64,000 nucleotides of DNA from Paraburkholderia fungorum (GTDB lineage Bacteria > Pseudomonadota > Gammaproteobacteria > Burkholderiales > Burkholderiaceae). Positions within the stretch are counted from its first letter, which is position 1. Each line of letters begins with the position of its first letter. Shown here piece after piece: positions 27,110-36,509 of this stretch. A program made the position numbers and the translations under genes. The notes beneath the pieces were generated by a model. It ran no database searches, was not told the DNA's origin, and saw nothing but the letters and a program-made list of their open reading frames with translations. Location: positions 744,001 through 808,000 of the forward strand of contig NZ_FNKP01000002.1 in assembly GCF_900099835.1 (NCBI RefSeq), in the 5' to 3' direction.

Positions 27110-27664
27110 TCACTTCAAAAACGGCATCATCCGCGCCAGCAATCCGTCCCGGTCGACGAATTGATGCTTGAGTGCCGCCGCGACGTGCATGGCGACCAGC
27201 GCCAGCAGCGTGTAATTCAGCAATACGTGGACGGTGCGCAGCGTGGCTTTCAGCGCCTGGTCCGGGCCGATGATCGTCGGCAGCGGCACGATGCCGAGAT
27301 ACACGACCTGAATTCCGGCTGCCGAGCTGTAGAAATAGCCGGACAGCGGAATCGCCAGCATCAGCAGATACAGCAGGCCATGCACCGCATGAGCGGCGGC
27401 CTTCTGCCACGTTGGCGTAGCGCTGTCGAGCGGCGGCGCGCGGTGCGTGGCGCGCCACAGCACGCGCAGCACCGCGAGAACGAAGACGGTCACGCCGATC
27501 CACTTGTGCCACGAGAAATACTTCAGCTTGGTCGGCGTGAAGCCGGGAATATCGGTCATGATCCAGCCGATATAAAAGCCGCAGATAATCAGCGCCGCAA
27601 TCAGCCAGTGCAGTGCAATGGCAATGCCGTTGTAATGTTCTGAACCAGAGAGACGTGATTTCAT
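27110..27664 (-). CDS. Cytochrome b561 family protein
   Basis: This 184-residue inner-membrane di-heme cytochrome has four hydrophobic segments and conserved His residues in AIALHWLIAALIICGFYIGW, FSWHKWIGVTVFVLAVL, HAVHGLLYLLMLAIPLSG and VHVLLNYTLLALVAMHVAAALKHQF. Family members pass electrons from quinol or superoxide scavenging. I start at ATG 27664 since this is where the family sequence begins. It leads a run with two YceI genes, a combination seen in many proteobacteria. Confidence 0.9.
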   Translation of the reverse strand: MKSRLSGSEHYNGIAIALHWLIAALIICGFYIGWIMTDIPGFTPTKLKYFSWHKWIGVTVFVLAVLRVLWRATHRAPPLDSATPTWQKAAAHAVHGLLYLLMLAIPLSGYFYSSAAGIQVVYLGIVPLPTIIGPDQALKATLRTVHVLLNYTLLALVAMHVAAALKHQFVDRDGLLARMMPFLK

Positions 27665-27901
27665 TGTGTGTTCGTCGATCGCAAGGTAAGGCGAATGAGT
27701 GCGAATGGTAGGGACGCCAATGAAAACTGAATAGGCGGGCAGAAGGGAACAGATTGTTGTCGGCGTGACGTTAATGGTTCTTCGGCTGACCTGAATCGAA
27801 GTTAGCCGCCCGCTTCCCGGCAACACATCAAGCCGCAAACAATTGGCCGGACACAGCGCTGTGGTAATTTGCCGTTAAATCGTCTTAAGGACCGTTCACC
27901 C

Positions 27902-28945
27902 ATGAATAGCACTGGAAAACAGCCGGCCGGGCTCGGCGCGGATTTCTTGCGGCACGATAAAGATCAGGCAGACACGCCGGCCGATGCCGCTTCAGGTTCG
28001 ACGGGCGTCGAAGGTTACATGGAACACGACGCGGCCGTCTACCGCACGCTGCTCGAATCGACGAAGGCCATTCCGTGGAAGATCGACTGGGCGACCATGG
28101 CGTTCGCCTACATCGGCCCGCAGATCGAAGCCTTGCTGGGCTGGACGCCGTCGAGCTGGAAAACCGTGCAGGACTGGGCTGCCCGCATGCATCCCGAAGA
28201 CCGCGACAAGGTGGTCGAGTTCTGCGTCGCGCAGTCGAAGGCGGGCACCGATCACGAAGCGGACTACCGCGCGTTGACGAGCCGCGGCGACTACGTCTGG
28301 CTGCGCGACGTGGTGCATGTGGTACGCGACGAGCGCGGCGAGGTCGAGTCGCTGGTGGGCTTCATGTTCGATATCAGCGAGCGCAAGAAGACTGAGGAGA
28401 AGCTCGCCGAACTGCAACGCGAACTCGAAGCGCTGTCGTTCAAGGACGGTCTCACGGCAGTCGGCAATCGCCGCGAATTCGACGCGGTGCTGCAACGCGA
28501 ATGGAACGCCGCGCAGCGTCACGGCGCGCCGTTGTCGCTTGTCATGGTCGATATCGATTTCTTCAAGTCGTACAACGACTATTACGGACACGTGCAGGGC
28601 GACGAGTGTCTGAAGCGCGTGGCCGGCCTGTTGAGCGACGCGGTGCGTCCTGGCGATTTCGTCGGCCGGTTCGGCGGCGAGGAATTCGTGCTGATCCTGC
28701 CGAATACCGGCGCGGACGCCGCGCGGCAAGTCGCCGAGCGCTGCCGCAACCGGATCGGCGCCGCGGAAATCGCCCACGAGCGCTCGCCGTTCCGGCAGAC
28801 CGTGACCGCGAGTTTCGGCGTGGGCAGCGTGATTCCCGACGGTTCGGGCGATCCCATCGCGTTCGTGAATCTCGTGGATACCCAGTTGTATCTCGCGAAA
28901 GACAACGGCCGCGATTGCATCGCAGCGGTGAACCGGGTGGCATAG
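27902..28945 (+). CDS. Diguanylate cyclase with PAS sensor domain
   Basis: This 347-residue enzyme makes c-di-GMP. An N-terminal PAS domain of the PAS_3 type covers about residues 40-160 (KIDWATMAFAYIGPQIEALL, EADYRALTSRGDYVWLRDVV), then a short coiled coil (ERKKTEEKLAELQRELEAL) leads to the GGDEF domain. The active-site motif is GGEEF in FVGRFGGEEFVLI, with the metal and base-binding segment VDIDFFKSYNDYYGH. No membrane helix is visible, so it is cytoplasmic. It could feed c-di-GMP to the PilZ-containing BcsA at 59538-61742, but nothing shows a direct link. Confidence 0.9.
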   Translation: MNSTGKQPAGLGADFLRHDKDQADTPADAASGSTGVEGYMEHDAAVYRTLLESTKAIPWKIDWATMAFAYIGPQIEALLGWTPSSWKTVQDWAARMHPEDRDKVVEFCVAQSKAGTDHEADYRALTSRGDYVWLRDVVHVVRDERGEVESLVGFMFDISERKKTEEKLAELQRELEALSFKDGLTAVGNRREFDAVLQREWNAAQRHGAPLSLVMVDIDFFKSYNDYYGHVQGDECLKRVAGLLSDAVRPGDFVGRFGGEEFVLILPNTGADAARQVAERCRNRIGAAEIAHERSPFRQTVTASFGVGSVIPDGSGDPIAFVNLVDTQLYLAKDNGRDCIAAVNRVA

Positions 28946-29118
28946 CGGGTGTCGCGCGACGCATCGGCCAGGGCGCGGTTGCAGGCATGTCGATTGCAAC
29001 CGCAAGCGCGGGCCGCAATGATTCAGGCGTGATGCTGTGTGCAGGCATCGCGCCCGCAGACCAACCAAAGATCAACCGGTTATCAACCGCTAATCAACAA
29101 TAAACCTGGGCTTGCGCT

Positions 29119-30369
29119 GTGAATTCCGTTTTCCTTTCGTGGGGCATTGCCGCCGTCGCCACCGCCGGTGTGATCACCCGGCCGTTCAAATGGCCAGAGG
29201 CGATCTGGGCAGTCGCGGGTGCGCTGCTGCTGGTGCTGTTCGGATTGCTGCCGGTTCATCTGGCCATCGAGGCGATCGGCAAGGGCACCGACGTCTACCT
29301 GTTCCTGTTCGGCATGATGGTGCTCTCCGAAGTCGGCCGCCGTGAAGGACTGTTCGACTGGGTCGCGGTGCTCGCGGTGAATCACGCGAAGGGTTCGCCG
29401 CGCAAGCTGTTCGTGCTCGTGTACCTGGTCGGCGTGGTGATCACCGCATTTCTGTCGAACGACGCAACCGCCGTGGTTCTCACGCCTGCCGTGTTCGCCG
29501 CCGCCAAAAAAGCGAAGACGCCGCCGCTGCCGCTGCTGTTCGTCTGCGCGCTGGTCGCCAACGCCGCCAGTTTCGTGCTGCCGATTTCGAATCCCGCCAA
29601 CATCGTGCTGTATGGCAATCACACGCCCGCGCTCGGCGCATGGCTGATGCGTTTCACGTTGCCGTCGATCCTGTCGATCGCCGCCACTTACGCGATGCTG
29701 CGCTGGACCCAGCGCGACGCGCTCGCCGGTACTTGCGAGGCGAATCTCGACGCGGTCGAACTGTCGTCGAGCGGACGGGTTGCACTGGCCGGAATCGCGG
29801 TCACCGCGGTTGTCCTGCTGACGGTTTCCGCGTACGACATCGCGCTCGGTCTGCCCACCGCGATTCTCGGCGCGCTGACCGCGCTGGTCGTGCTGATCCA
29901 GGAGCGCAAATCGCCGTTGCCGATGATCCGCGAGATTTCGTGGAGCGTGCTGCCGCTGGTCGCCGCGCTGTTCGTGCTGGTGCAGATGCTCGATTACACC
30001 AGCGTGATCACTACGCTATCCACGGTGCTGCGCCGCGCGACCGAACACAATGAAATGGCGACCGCCGGCTGGGCGGGCGCGATCATCGCGTTCGGCAGCA
30101 ATCTGATGAACAACCTGCCGGCGGGTTTGATCGCCAGTTCGACAGTGATGCAGGCGCATAGTCCCGAGCGCGTAATAGACGCATTGCTGATCGGCGTCGA
30201 TCTCGGCCCGAATCTGTCGATCACCGGTTCGCTCGCGACCATCCTCTGGCTCAACGCGATTCGCCGCGAAGGCGAGGACGTGAGCTTCATGAAGTTTCTG
30301 AAGGTCGGCGTGCTGGTGATGGTGCCCGCGTTAGTGCTGGCGCTGGGGGCGCGGGTTCTGACTGGCTGA
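29119..30369 (+). CDS. ArsB/NhaD-superfamily ion transporter
   Basis: This 416-residue inner-membrane transporter has about 10-12 hydrophobic segments. The conserved core motif FLSNDATAVVLTPAVFAAA and the NPANIVLYGNH segment match the ArsB/NhaD (IT) superfamily. It may be an arsenite exporter, a Na+/H+ antiporter or an anion transporter, and the sequence alone does not decide; no arsenic-resistance genes are nearby. The start is GTG 29119. It is alone after the diguanylate cyclase. Confidence 0.82.
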   Translation: MNSVFLSWGIAAVATAGVITRPFKWPEAIWAVAGALLLVLFGLLPVHLAIEAIGKGTDVYLFLFGMMVLSEVGRREGLFDWVAVLAVNHAKGSPRKLFVLVYLVGVVITAFLSNDATAVVLTPAVFAAAKKAKTPPLPLLFVCALVANAASFVLPISNPANIVLYGNHTPALGAWLMRFTLPSILSIAATYAMLRWTQRDALAGTCEANLDAVELSSSGRVALAGIAVTAVVLLTVSAYDIALGLPTAILGALTALVVLIQERKSPLPMIREISWSVLPLVAALFVLVQMLDYTSVITTLSTVLRRATEHNEMATAGWAGAIIAFGSNLMNNLPAGLIASSTVMQAHSPERVIDALLIGVDLGPNLSITGSLATILWLNAIRREGEDVSFMKFLKVGVLVMVPALVLALGARVLTG

Positions 30370-30470
30370 GCGAGTGTGTGGGTCGCATGGGAGTTTGCGT
30401 AGGCAGACCGAGGTGTTTGAAACTGCGGCTTTGATGTCCGGCCGCCGCTCACACTCAACCCACCGCCGGC

Positions 30471-30677
30471 TCAAACCGTTTCGCGCGACTCCCCCAACGT
30501 ACGCAGCGTTGCTTCGAGACGCGTGACGCGTGCGCGTTGCGCAGGCATCATCGCCGAACGGTGCAGCGCGAGCAGCCGCTTATGCCAGTACGACAGGGGA
30601 AAGCGATCGCGCGTAGAGATCTTGCCGAACACGAGTTCGAGGTGGGCAATCTCTTTGTCTATGTCCTGATAACTCAT
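30471..30677 (-). CDS. Small conserved-looking protein of unknown function
   Basis: This 68-residue protein has acidic and basic helices: MSYQDIDKEIAHLELVFGKI at the start and MPAQRARVTRLEATLRTLGE near the end, likely a short helical bundle or coiled coil. I chose ATG 30677 because the upstream frame extension loses this character and GGAAA lies about ten bases ahead. The region has good codon bias. No family recognised. Confidence 0.55.
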   Translation of the reverse strand: MSYQDIDKEIAHLELVFGKISTRDRFPLSYWHKRLLALHRSAMMPAQRARVTRLEATLRTLGESRETV

Positions 30678-30873
30678 CTGATGTTTCCGCAGAAGTGGGC
30701 CTGGCAAGGAGGCGTCCCGATAGCGCGCTCGAGCCTGACGGCTGGACGGACAGACGCTCTGTTCATACGCATCGATCCGCGTGTTTATCGCTGGATATCG
30801 AGCAAATCGCATTCCCGTGGCGGATGGTTTGCGTCGGCGGCTACCTGGTCCTGACGCGCAAATTGTCTGCGGT

Positions 30874-31089
30874 TTACCGCCGAACTCCGCCCGCTTTGCC
30901 TTTGACGCGAAGCGCGATGCCAACGTGTCGACCGTGATCGATCTGGGCCAGAGCCGTCGGACAAATAATCACGTTCACCCCGCGACCGCGTACGCCGTGC
31001 AATAACAACACGGTGTCGTTCACGCACACATCGGCCTTGATCACGAATTGCGATAACGGGAATCCACCAGGCGGTTTTGTCTGACGCAT
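30874..31089 (-). CDS. Possible small protein of 71 residues
   Basis: This ORF starts at ATG 31089 after AGGATAGGA, a good ribosome-binding site. The product has a beta-strand-rich middle (FVIKADVCVNDTVLLLHGV, GVNVIICPTALAQI) and a basic end. Codon third positions are less GC-rich than in neighbouring genes. It is probably real because of the ribosome-binding site and the regular beta-type pattern, but it could be a chance ORF. No family recognised. Confidence 0.4.
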   Translation of the reverse strand: MRQTKPPGGFPLSQFVIKADVCVNDTVLLLHGVRGRGVNVIICPTALAQIDHGRHVGIALRVKGKAGGVRR

Positions 31090-31185
31090 GTCCTATCCTG
31101 AGGCAACGGTCCTGATTGCAGGCAGCGGGTCAAACGCTGTCGTTCGCCGTCGGCGGACTCGCGGGAAACGCGTCGAAAAGTTCGG

Positions 31186-31524
31186 CTAGCGCGGCACCGC
31201 CATCAACGGTTGAGCGTAGGTAACGACGGGGGCGGGGACGACCGCATAGTTCGTCGGTGCGGGCACGACGACGTTGGTGTACATCGGCATCGGCTTGACC
31301 GGCGATGCAGGCGCACTCGCTACACCCGGAAGCGCGACGGCAACAGCCGCTGGCGGAGGCGCCGTCACATACACGGGATCGAGCGGCACCGGATAGTCAA
31401 GCGGCCGGGGCGGTGCGTAGATAACTGGAACGGGCATGTAGACGACGACACGGGCAAACGCCGTCGATGAACAGGCGAGGCCCAAAGCGGTGAAAGTCGA
31501 AGCGCAGGCGAGACGGATAGTCAC
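31186..31524 (-). CDS. Secreted proline-rich protein
   Basis: This 112-residue protein has an N-terminal signal peptide (MTIRLACASTFTALGLACSS, ending STAFARVVV) and a body of Pro, Val and Ala with little predicted structure (VPVIYAPPRPLDYPVPLDPV, APPPAAVAVALPG). I start at GTG 31524, which follows CAGGAG by six bases; ATG codons 18 and 30 bases upstream lack such a site. Such proteins are often periplasmic or cell-envelope linkers. No family recognised. Confidence 0.6.
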   Translation of the reverse strand: MTIRLACASTFTALGLACSSTAFARVVVYMPVPVIYAPPRPLDYPVPLDPVYVTAPPPAAVAVALPGVASAPASPVKPMPMYTNVVVPAPTNYAVVPAPVVTYAQPLMAVPR

Positions 31525-31918
31525 GGGAAACTCCTGATGCATGAGGCGACGCATCTTCGGTTGAAGAAGCGTGCCGGGTGGTTCGGTATGAAGGGCGCTC
31601 GTGGCGCGGAAACAGGCTCGTGGCCGCTGCGGCACTGACGACATCGGCAGCACCGGCAGACGAAAGATACGCAACGCACACGCAAAACGGCATCACAAAC
31701 TCATTTCATTCGATGTCATGCACAGCGGCCACCGTAGCCTCGATGCGAAGCGCAGCAGACGCACATCACCCGTTCGCATCAGCGAAAAATTCATGACATA
31801 ACTCGACATGATTCTGCAATTGCCAACCATCGGCGCTTCGCCAAGAATTCGGCCTGTCATCGAACGGATCGCGGCACGAGGCAGGCGACGCCCGATGGCT
31901 CAATCGAAGGAGTCAGTC

Positions 31919-32212
31919 ATGAAAAAGTTCATCGCCGCCGCGTTGCTGTGCTGTGCATCCACCGTTACGTTCGCTCAGGCCATGGCGCCGCAAGGCGGCA
32001 ATCCGCAGCGTATGGAGCGCATGATCCAGCAGTTGCAAAACCGATTCGCCAACGCGAATACCACGCACGACGGCAAGCTCACCCGCGACCAGGCGGCGGC
32101 CGGCATGCCGATGGTCGCGAAGCATTTCGACGAGATCGACACGCAGAAAGCGGGCTACATTACGCTGCCGCAAATCGAGGCATTCGCGCAGGAACGCGGC
32201 GCAGCGCACTGA
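31919..32212 (+). CDS. EF-hand-type exported protein
   Basis: This 97-residue protein has a signal peptide ending at TFAQAMAPQ and two helix-loop-helix segments that resemble EF hands (NANTTHDGKLTRDQAAAG and EIDTQKAGYITLPQIEAF), each with several acidic or polar residues at loop positions but not a full canonical set. It is probably a small periplasmic protein, perhaps metal-responsive. It directly precedes the two-component system, so it may be its target; that is inference. Confidence 0.8.
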   Translation: MKKFIAAALLCCASTVTFAQAMAPQGGNPQRMERMIQQLQNRFANANTTHDGKLTRDQAAAGMPMVAKHFDEIDTQKAGYITLPQIEAFAQERGAAH

Positions 32213-32286
32213 GCCCGGAGCATTCGCGCGCTGTCTGCCGAGGATTGCGGTATGTTCTGAAGAGCCTGAACCCAAGGAGCTTTCGC

Positions 32287-33000
32287 ATGGATCGCCCCGC
32301 CAAAATCATCGTGCTCGACGACGAAGCCGAACTGCGCAACATGCTGCAGCGTTTTCTGCGCGGCCACGGTTTCGAGGTGCGCGTCGCCGAGGACAGCAAG
32401 CGTCTGAACCGGTATCTGGAGCGCGAGCCGTTCGATCTGCTGGTGCTCGATCTGATGATCGGCGAAGAGAACGGCCTTGAAATCTGCGCACGTCTGAGGG
32501 AGCAGGGGCAGACGCTGCCCATTCTGATGCTGACCGCGAAGGGCGATCCGCTCGACCGCGTGGTCGGTCTCGAAACCGGCGCCGACGACTACCTCGCCAA
32601 ACCGTTCCTGCCGCGCGAACTGGTGGCGCGCATCAATGCGCTGCTGCGACGTCAGAAAATGGCGTCGGGCGATGTCACCGTGACGTCGCAAAGCGTGCGT
32701 TTCGGCAACTTCACCGTCGATGTCGGCAAGCAGCAGCTGTCACGCGCGGGCGAGTTGCTGGAGATTCATTCCGCGCAGATGCTGCTGCTGGTGGCGCTGG
32801 CGTCGTCGCCGAACCGGCCGGTGAGCCGCGACAATCTGCTGGCGCGTGCGCGGGGCCGCGATCACGACGCGCTCGATCGCAGCATCGACGTGCAGGTGTT
32901 GCGGCTGCGGCAGATCGTCGAAGACGATCCGTCGAAGCCGCGTTTCATCAAGACCGTGTGGGGCGTCGGCTACATGCTGGTCGCCGACGTCGACTCATGA
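32287..33000 (+). CDS. OmpR-type response regulator
   Basis: This 237-residue regulator has a receiver domain with Asp55 (LLVLDLMIGEENGLEI) and the lysine in LAKPFLPRELV, and a winged-helix domain starting near residue 140 (SVRFGNFTVDVGKQQLSRAG) with the LDRSIDVQVLRLRQIVEDDP end. I chose ATG 32287 because the upstream extension is a shadow. It shares a four-base ATGA overlap with the sensor-kinase gene, so the pair is co-translated. The OmpR/RisA style suggests envelope stress or osmolarity control; target genes unknown. Confidence 0.92.
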   Translation: MDRPAKIIVLDDEAELRNMLQRFLRGHGFEVRVAEDSKRLNRYLEREPFDLLVLDLMIGEENGLEICARLREQGQTLPILMLTAKGDPLDRVVGLETGADDYLAKPFLPRELVARINALLRRQKMASGDVTVTSQSVRFGNFTVDVGKQQLSRAGELLEIHSAQMLLLVALASSPNRPVSRDNLLARARGRDHDALDRSIDVQVLRLRQIVEDDPSKPRFIKTVWGVGYMLVADVDS

Positions 33001-34373
33001 CGCGTCCACTATTGCGCAGGCTTCTGCCGAGAACGCTGCTGGCGCGCAATATCGCGCTGCTGATCGTGCTCGTGATGCTGAGCCAGATCTGCTCGCTCGC
33101 CGTGCTGCTGCATTACGTGCAGCGGCCTCGCGTGGAGCGCGCGGCGACCGTGTTCGCGACCTACGTGACGACGCTCGACAACCTGCTCGAAGCGACGCCG
33201 TCCGGCGCGCGCACCGCGTTGACGACGCGCCTCGACGCGCGCGCGGAACCGCCCGCGGCGAGCGCGTCCGAGCCGCCGCCGAGCGTCGCGCGCGCGTATC
33301 GCACGTATCAGCGCGATGTGTTTCTCGACAGCCTGCGCGCGCATCTGCCCCCCGACATGCCGGCACGCTGGCAGACCGAGGGCGGCCAGCGTCTGTGGAT
33401 CCGCATGCACGCGCCCGCCGACGATCCGCACGCGCCGTACTGGATCGCGTTGCCGATTCCCGAAGACGCGCAGAGCAGCGGGCTCGAAGCGGCGATCGTG
33501 CTGTCGCTCGGCCTGGGCGCGCTGGCGGCGCTGGCGGGCTACGCGATCCAGCTTCATCTGAACGAGCCGCTGCATGAACTGACCCAGGCGGCGCGTCATG
33601 TGAGTGCGGGCAAAACGCCCGCGCCGTTGCCGACCGACGGTCCGACCGAAATCGCCGCCGTCAGCCGTGCTTTCAATCAGATGACGCAGACGTTGCAGGA
33701 GGCCGAGGCGACGCGCGCGCTGATGCTGGCCGGCATCTCGCACGACATCCGCACGCCGTTGACCAAGCTGCGCCTGTCGATGGCGATGGCGATGCCGGAC
33801 GGCAGCGACAGCAGTTTCGTGGTGGCCGCCGAGTCGTATCTCGACCAGATCGAGACGATCCTGCAACAGTTTATGGACTACGCGGGCAGCGGCGAGCGCG
33901 AGCAGCCGCAGCCCGGCGATTTGAACGCGCTGATCGAACGGCTGGCGGGCGATTTCGCCGGGCTTGGGCACGAGTTCGAGTTGTCGCTTGGGGCGCTGCC
34001 GGTGCTGGCGTATCGGCCGATCAGCATGATGCGACTGCTGATGAACCTGATGCAGAACGCGATCGTGTACGGCAAGACGGGGCTGGCGGTTCGAAGCTGG
34101 GTGACGACCGCAGCCAAAACCGGCGAAGAAGACGGGCAGACGGCGATCGTCGCAGTCGGGGATCGCGGCGCGGGGCTGTCGGCGCAGGAACTGGAACAGC
34201 TGAAAGCGCCGTTTCAGCGCGGGCGCAATGCGCGCTCGCATAGCGGCGGCACGGGATTGGGGCTGTCGATTGTCGAGCGGATCGCACGGCTGCATGGCGG
34301 CAGCCTGCAATTTCATGCGCGCGAAGGCGGTGGACTGGAGGTGTGGGTGGTGTTGCCGGTCAAGACCGGGTGA
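32997..34373 (+). CDS. EnvZ/RisS-type sensor histidine kinase
   Basis: This 458-residue sensor has membrane helices near residues 18-40 and 165-187, a periplasmic domain rich in Ala, Pro and Arg between them, a HAMP segment (LHELTQAARHVSAG), and the phospho-acceptor His249 in AGISHDIRTPLTKLRL. The ATPase domain shows RPISMMRLLMNLMQNAIVYG and GTGLGLSIVERIARLHGG. The HDIRTPL box is the EnvZ/RisS form. It overlaps its regulator by four bases. Signal unknown. Confidence 0.92.
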   Translation: MTRPLLRRLLPRTLLARNIALLIVLVMLSQICSLAVLLHYVQRPRVERAATVFATYVTTLDNLLEATPSGARTALTTRLDARAEPPAASASEPPPSVARAYRTYQRDVFLDSLRAHLPPDMPARWQTEGGQRLWIRMHAPADDPHAPYWIALPIPEDAQSSGLEAAIVLSLGLGALAALAGYAIQLHLNEPLHELTQAARHVSAGKTPAPLPTDGPTEIAAVSRAFNQMTQTLQEAEATRALMLAGISHDIRTPLTKLRLSMAMAMPDGSDSSFVVAAESYLDQIETILQQFMDYAGSGEREQPQPGDLNALIERLAGDFAGLGHEFELSLGALPVLAYRPISMMRLLMNLMQNAIVYGKTGLAVRSWVTTAAKTGEEDGQTAIVAVGDRGAGLSAQELEQLKAPFQRGRNARSHSGGTGLGLSIVERIARLHGGSLQFHAREGGGLEVWVVLPVKTG

Positions 34374-34433
34374 CGATGATTCTGCTGCGGCTGTAGTGTC
34401 GATGCCCGGCTGCCGGCGTCGCCACTCGCAGGT

Positions 34434-34700
34434 TCACTCGCGATCCAGGTACGCATCCAGGCCGACGCGGAACGCCACGCCCGCGATCACCGGCACGGTC
34501 AGCATCAGGATGATGCCGAAGTTCGGAATCGGGTCGCCGTACATGAACGTGCTGTAAAGCACGACCGTCGCGACGATCGCGAAAACCCCGAAGCCGATGG
34601 CGACCATCATGAGATTGCGCACGGTAATGCTCAGCGTTTTGCGCGTGGCCGCGCCCGGCGTCGTGCTGGCAGGAGAAGCTTCGTCGTGTTGGGCAGGCAT
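34434..34700 (-). CDS. Two-helix membrane protein of unknown function
   Basis: This 88-residue protein has two hydrophobic helices: LMMVAIGFGVFAIVATVVLY (about residues 28-47) and FGIILMLTVPVIAGVAFRVG (about 60-79), with a polar N-terminus of 27 residues and an acidic end DAYLDRE. I start at ATG 34700 because earlier sequence is basic and not membrane-like. It is convergent with the sensor-kinase gene. No family recognised. Confidence 0.65.
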   Translation of the reverse strand: MPAQHDEASPASTTPGAATRKTLSITVRNLMMVAIGFGVFAIVATVVLYSTFMYGDPIPNFGIILMLTVPVIAGVAFRVGLDAYLDRE

Positions 34701-35249
34701 GATGGTTCTCGTGGCTGAAATAGTGCGTCGAGCGCGCTTGGTATGCGACTTGGGACCCTGCGCGAACAAGGTGCGCGACCGGCATCATAACCGCATGCGA
34801 GCGCGCTGCGCAGATCGGCGGAGCGGGGTGCGGGGCGCAGCGGGCCGGGCGGGTGAGCGAAGGCTCGTTAGCTTCAATATAGGCCGCATTGCCGGCGGGC
34901 AGATGAAATACGCGATTCGCCGCGTGGATGAGACCTTGCGAGGCGATGGCGGCTGGTGAGCGGCCGTCTCGCCGAGCGTACACGCATACTGCGTCGCGCT
35001 AGCGCGCTCGCGCTTCGCCTCAAACGGCGAGTCTCCCAAGCTTCTTTTCATGGTGACGTCCCCAGCGCCGGTAGCGAATCGATTCTAGCGATACCGCCGT
35101 GAACCGCCGCCACGCAATACATGATCCACCTCGCGCCGTTTTATGGAATCCACTAACCTTGTGGGGCGTCACCGCCCAGCGCGCTTTTGCGTCCTCCAAC
35201 ATCCGTCCTGCCTATGCCGGGATGCCAACGTGTCGAGAGCTGCCATCCG
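34701..35249. other. Intergenic region with possible dispersed repeat
   Basis: This 549-base gap between the small membrane-protein gene and the DyP peroxidase holds a palindrome CGCGCTAGCGCG at 34995-35006 and an ORF on the minus strand (34785-35051) with repeat-like, highly basic composition (PFEAKRERASATQYA). I consider that ORF a non-coding repeat rather than a gene. The rest includes the peroxidase promoter. Confidence 0.35.
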
Positions 35250-36209
35250 ATGTCTAACGACCTTCCAGAACCGCAAGCTGTCTGCAATGCCATTACCCGT
35301 AGCGCCATTTTCATCGTCGCCACGCTGACGCCCGGCGACGATCACGCGGACACCGTACGCGGCTTATGCCCCGACATCGCCGGGCTGGTCCGCGCGGTCG
35401 GCACACGCGCGCCGACGGCCGACCTGTCGTGTGTTTGCGGATTCGGCTCCGCCGCGTGGGACGCGCTCTTCGGCACGCCGCGTCCCGCGTCGCTGCACGC
35501 ATTCCGCGAATTCGGCGAGGGCAAGCGCCGCGCCGTGGGCACGCCGGGCGACATCCTGTTTCACATACGCGCGGATCACATGGATCTGTGCTTCGAACTC
35601 GCCGCGTTGTTGATGCAGCGTCTGAAAGGCGCGGTCACGGTGGTCGACGAGGTGCACGGCTTCCGTTATTTCGATTTGCGCGACATGGTGGGTTTCGTCG
35701 ACGGCACCGAGAATCCGCGCGGGCGCGAAGCGTTCGACTTCGCGGTGATCGGCGATCAGGACCCCGGTTTCGCGGGAGGCAGTTATGTGATCGTGCAGAA
35801 GTATCTGCATGACATGGAGGCGTGGGAAACGCTGCCGGTCGAGGCGCAGGAACGCATCATCGGCCGCAGGAAGCTTTCGGATGTCGAACTCGACGAATCG
35901 GTCAAGCCAAGTTCGTCGCACAGTTCGCTGACGACGATCGAGAAGGACGGGCAGGAAGTCAAGATCCTGCGCCACAACATGGCGTTCGGCCGACCCGGCG
36001 CGGGCGAGTTCGGCACTTACTTTATCGGTTACGCCAACTCGCCGGAGCCGACCGAGCAGATGCTGGAGAACATGTTCGTGGGCCGTCCGCCCGGCAACTA
36101 TGACCGGCTGCTCGATTACAGCCGCGCGGTGACCGGTGGGCTGTTTTTTGTTCCGTCTGAACCGTTGCTCGAGCAGCTGGCGGACCGGAAGCCGGCGAGC
36201 AATGGGTGA
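35250..36209 (+). CDS. DyP-type heme peroxidase
   Basis: This 319-residue dye-decolourising peroxidase oxidises aromatic substrates with H2O2, or acts in heme-iron handling. The family GXXDG motif is GFVDG (residues 148-152, distal Asp151), the proximal heme ligand is likely His224 in SSSHSSLTT, and the distal Arg is probably Arg241 in KILRHNMAFG. Spacing matches the YfeX-like group. No Tat signal and no encapsulin-targeting tail are visible, so it is cytoplasmic. I chose ATG 35250 since the family begins about ten residues later. It is monocistronic. Confidence 0.9.
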   Translation: MSNDLPEPQAVCNAITRSAIFIVATLTPGDDHADTVRGLCPDIAGLVRAVGTRAPTADLSCVCGFGSAAWDALFGTPRPASLHAFREFGEGKRRAVGTPGDILFHIRADHMDLCFELAALLMQRLKGAVTVVDEVHGFRYFDLRDMVGFVDGTENPRGREAFDFAVIGDQDPGFAGGSYVIVQKYLHDMEAWETLPVEAQERIIGRRKLSDVELDESVKPSSSHSSLTTIEKDGQEVKILRHNMAFGRPGAGEFGTYFIGYANSPEPTEQMLENMFVGRPPGNYDRLLDYSRAVTGGLFFVPSEPLLEQLADRKPASNG

Positions 36210-36509
36210 GTTGCGAGGGTGGAGTGCTCGTGAACGTGTGAGATTTGCCGTTGGCTGGATGCCGGCAGCCGGATAAAACCGGCCCGGCAAATGTTGGCGA
36301 CAAGAAAGGTGTTGGGTAGGGAAGCGGTTGCGCAGCCTGCCGATGCAGGTTGCTTCGTGCGTCCATGACGCAGCACGGTTCCGATCGAGAACGGTCCGCT
36401 CGTGCCGACCCGCAGCCGTCTTCACGGAAAGCCGCATCGCACGTAGCGTCGCGGTTCGCCCTGGCGCCTACGTTAGAATGCCGGGCTTTTCCCTTTCCAA
36501 CGTCACACT
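36210..36509. other. Intergenic region upstream of the nucleobase permease
   Basis: This 300-base stretch has no gene that I can support. It must contain the permease promoter, but I could not assign -35 and -10 elements with confidence. Confidence 0.3.

Noticed and set aside
35250..36209. Encapsulin cargo assignment for the DyP peroxidase
   Set aside because: The C-terminus (LADRKPASNG) lacks the usual cargo-loading motif and no encapsulin shell gene is adjacent.
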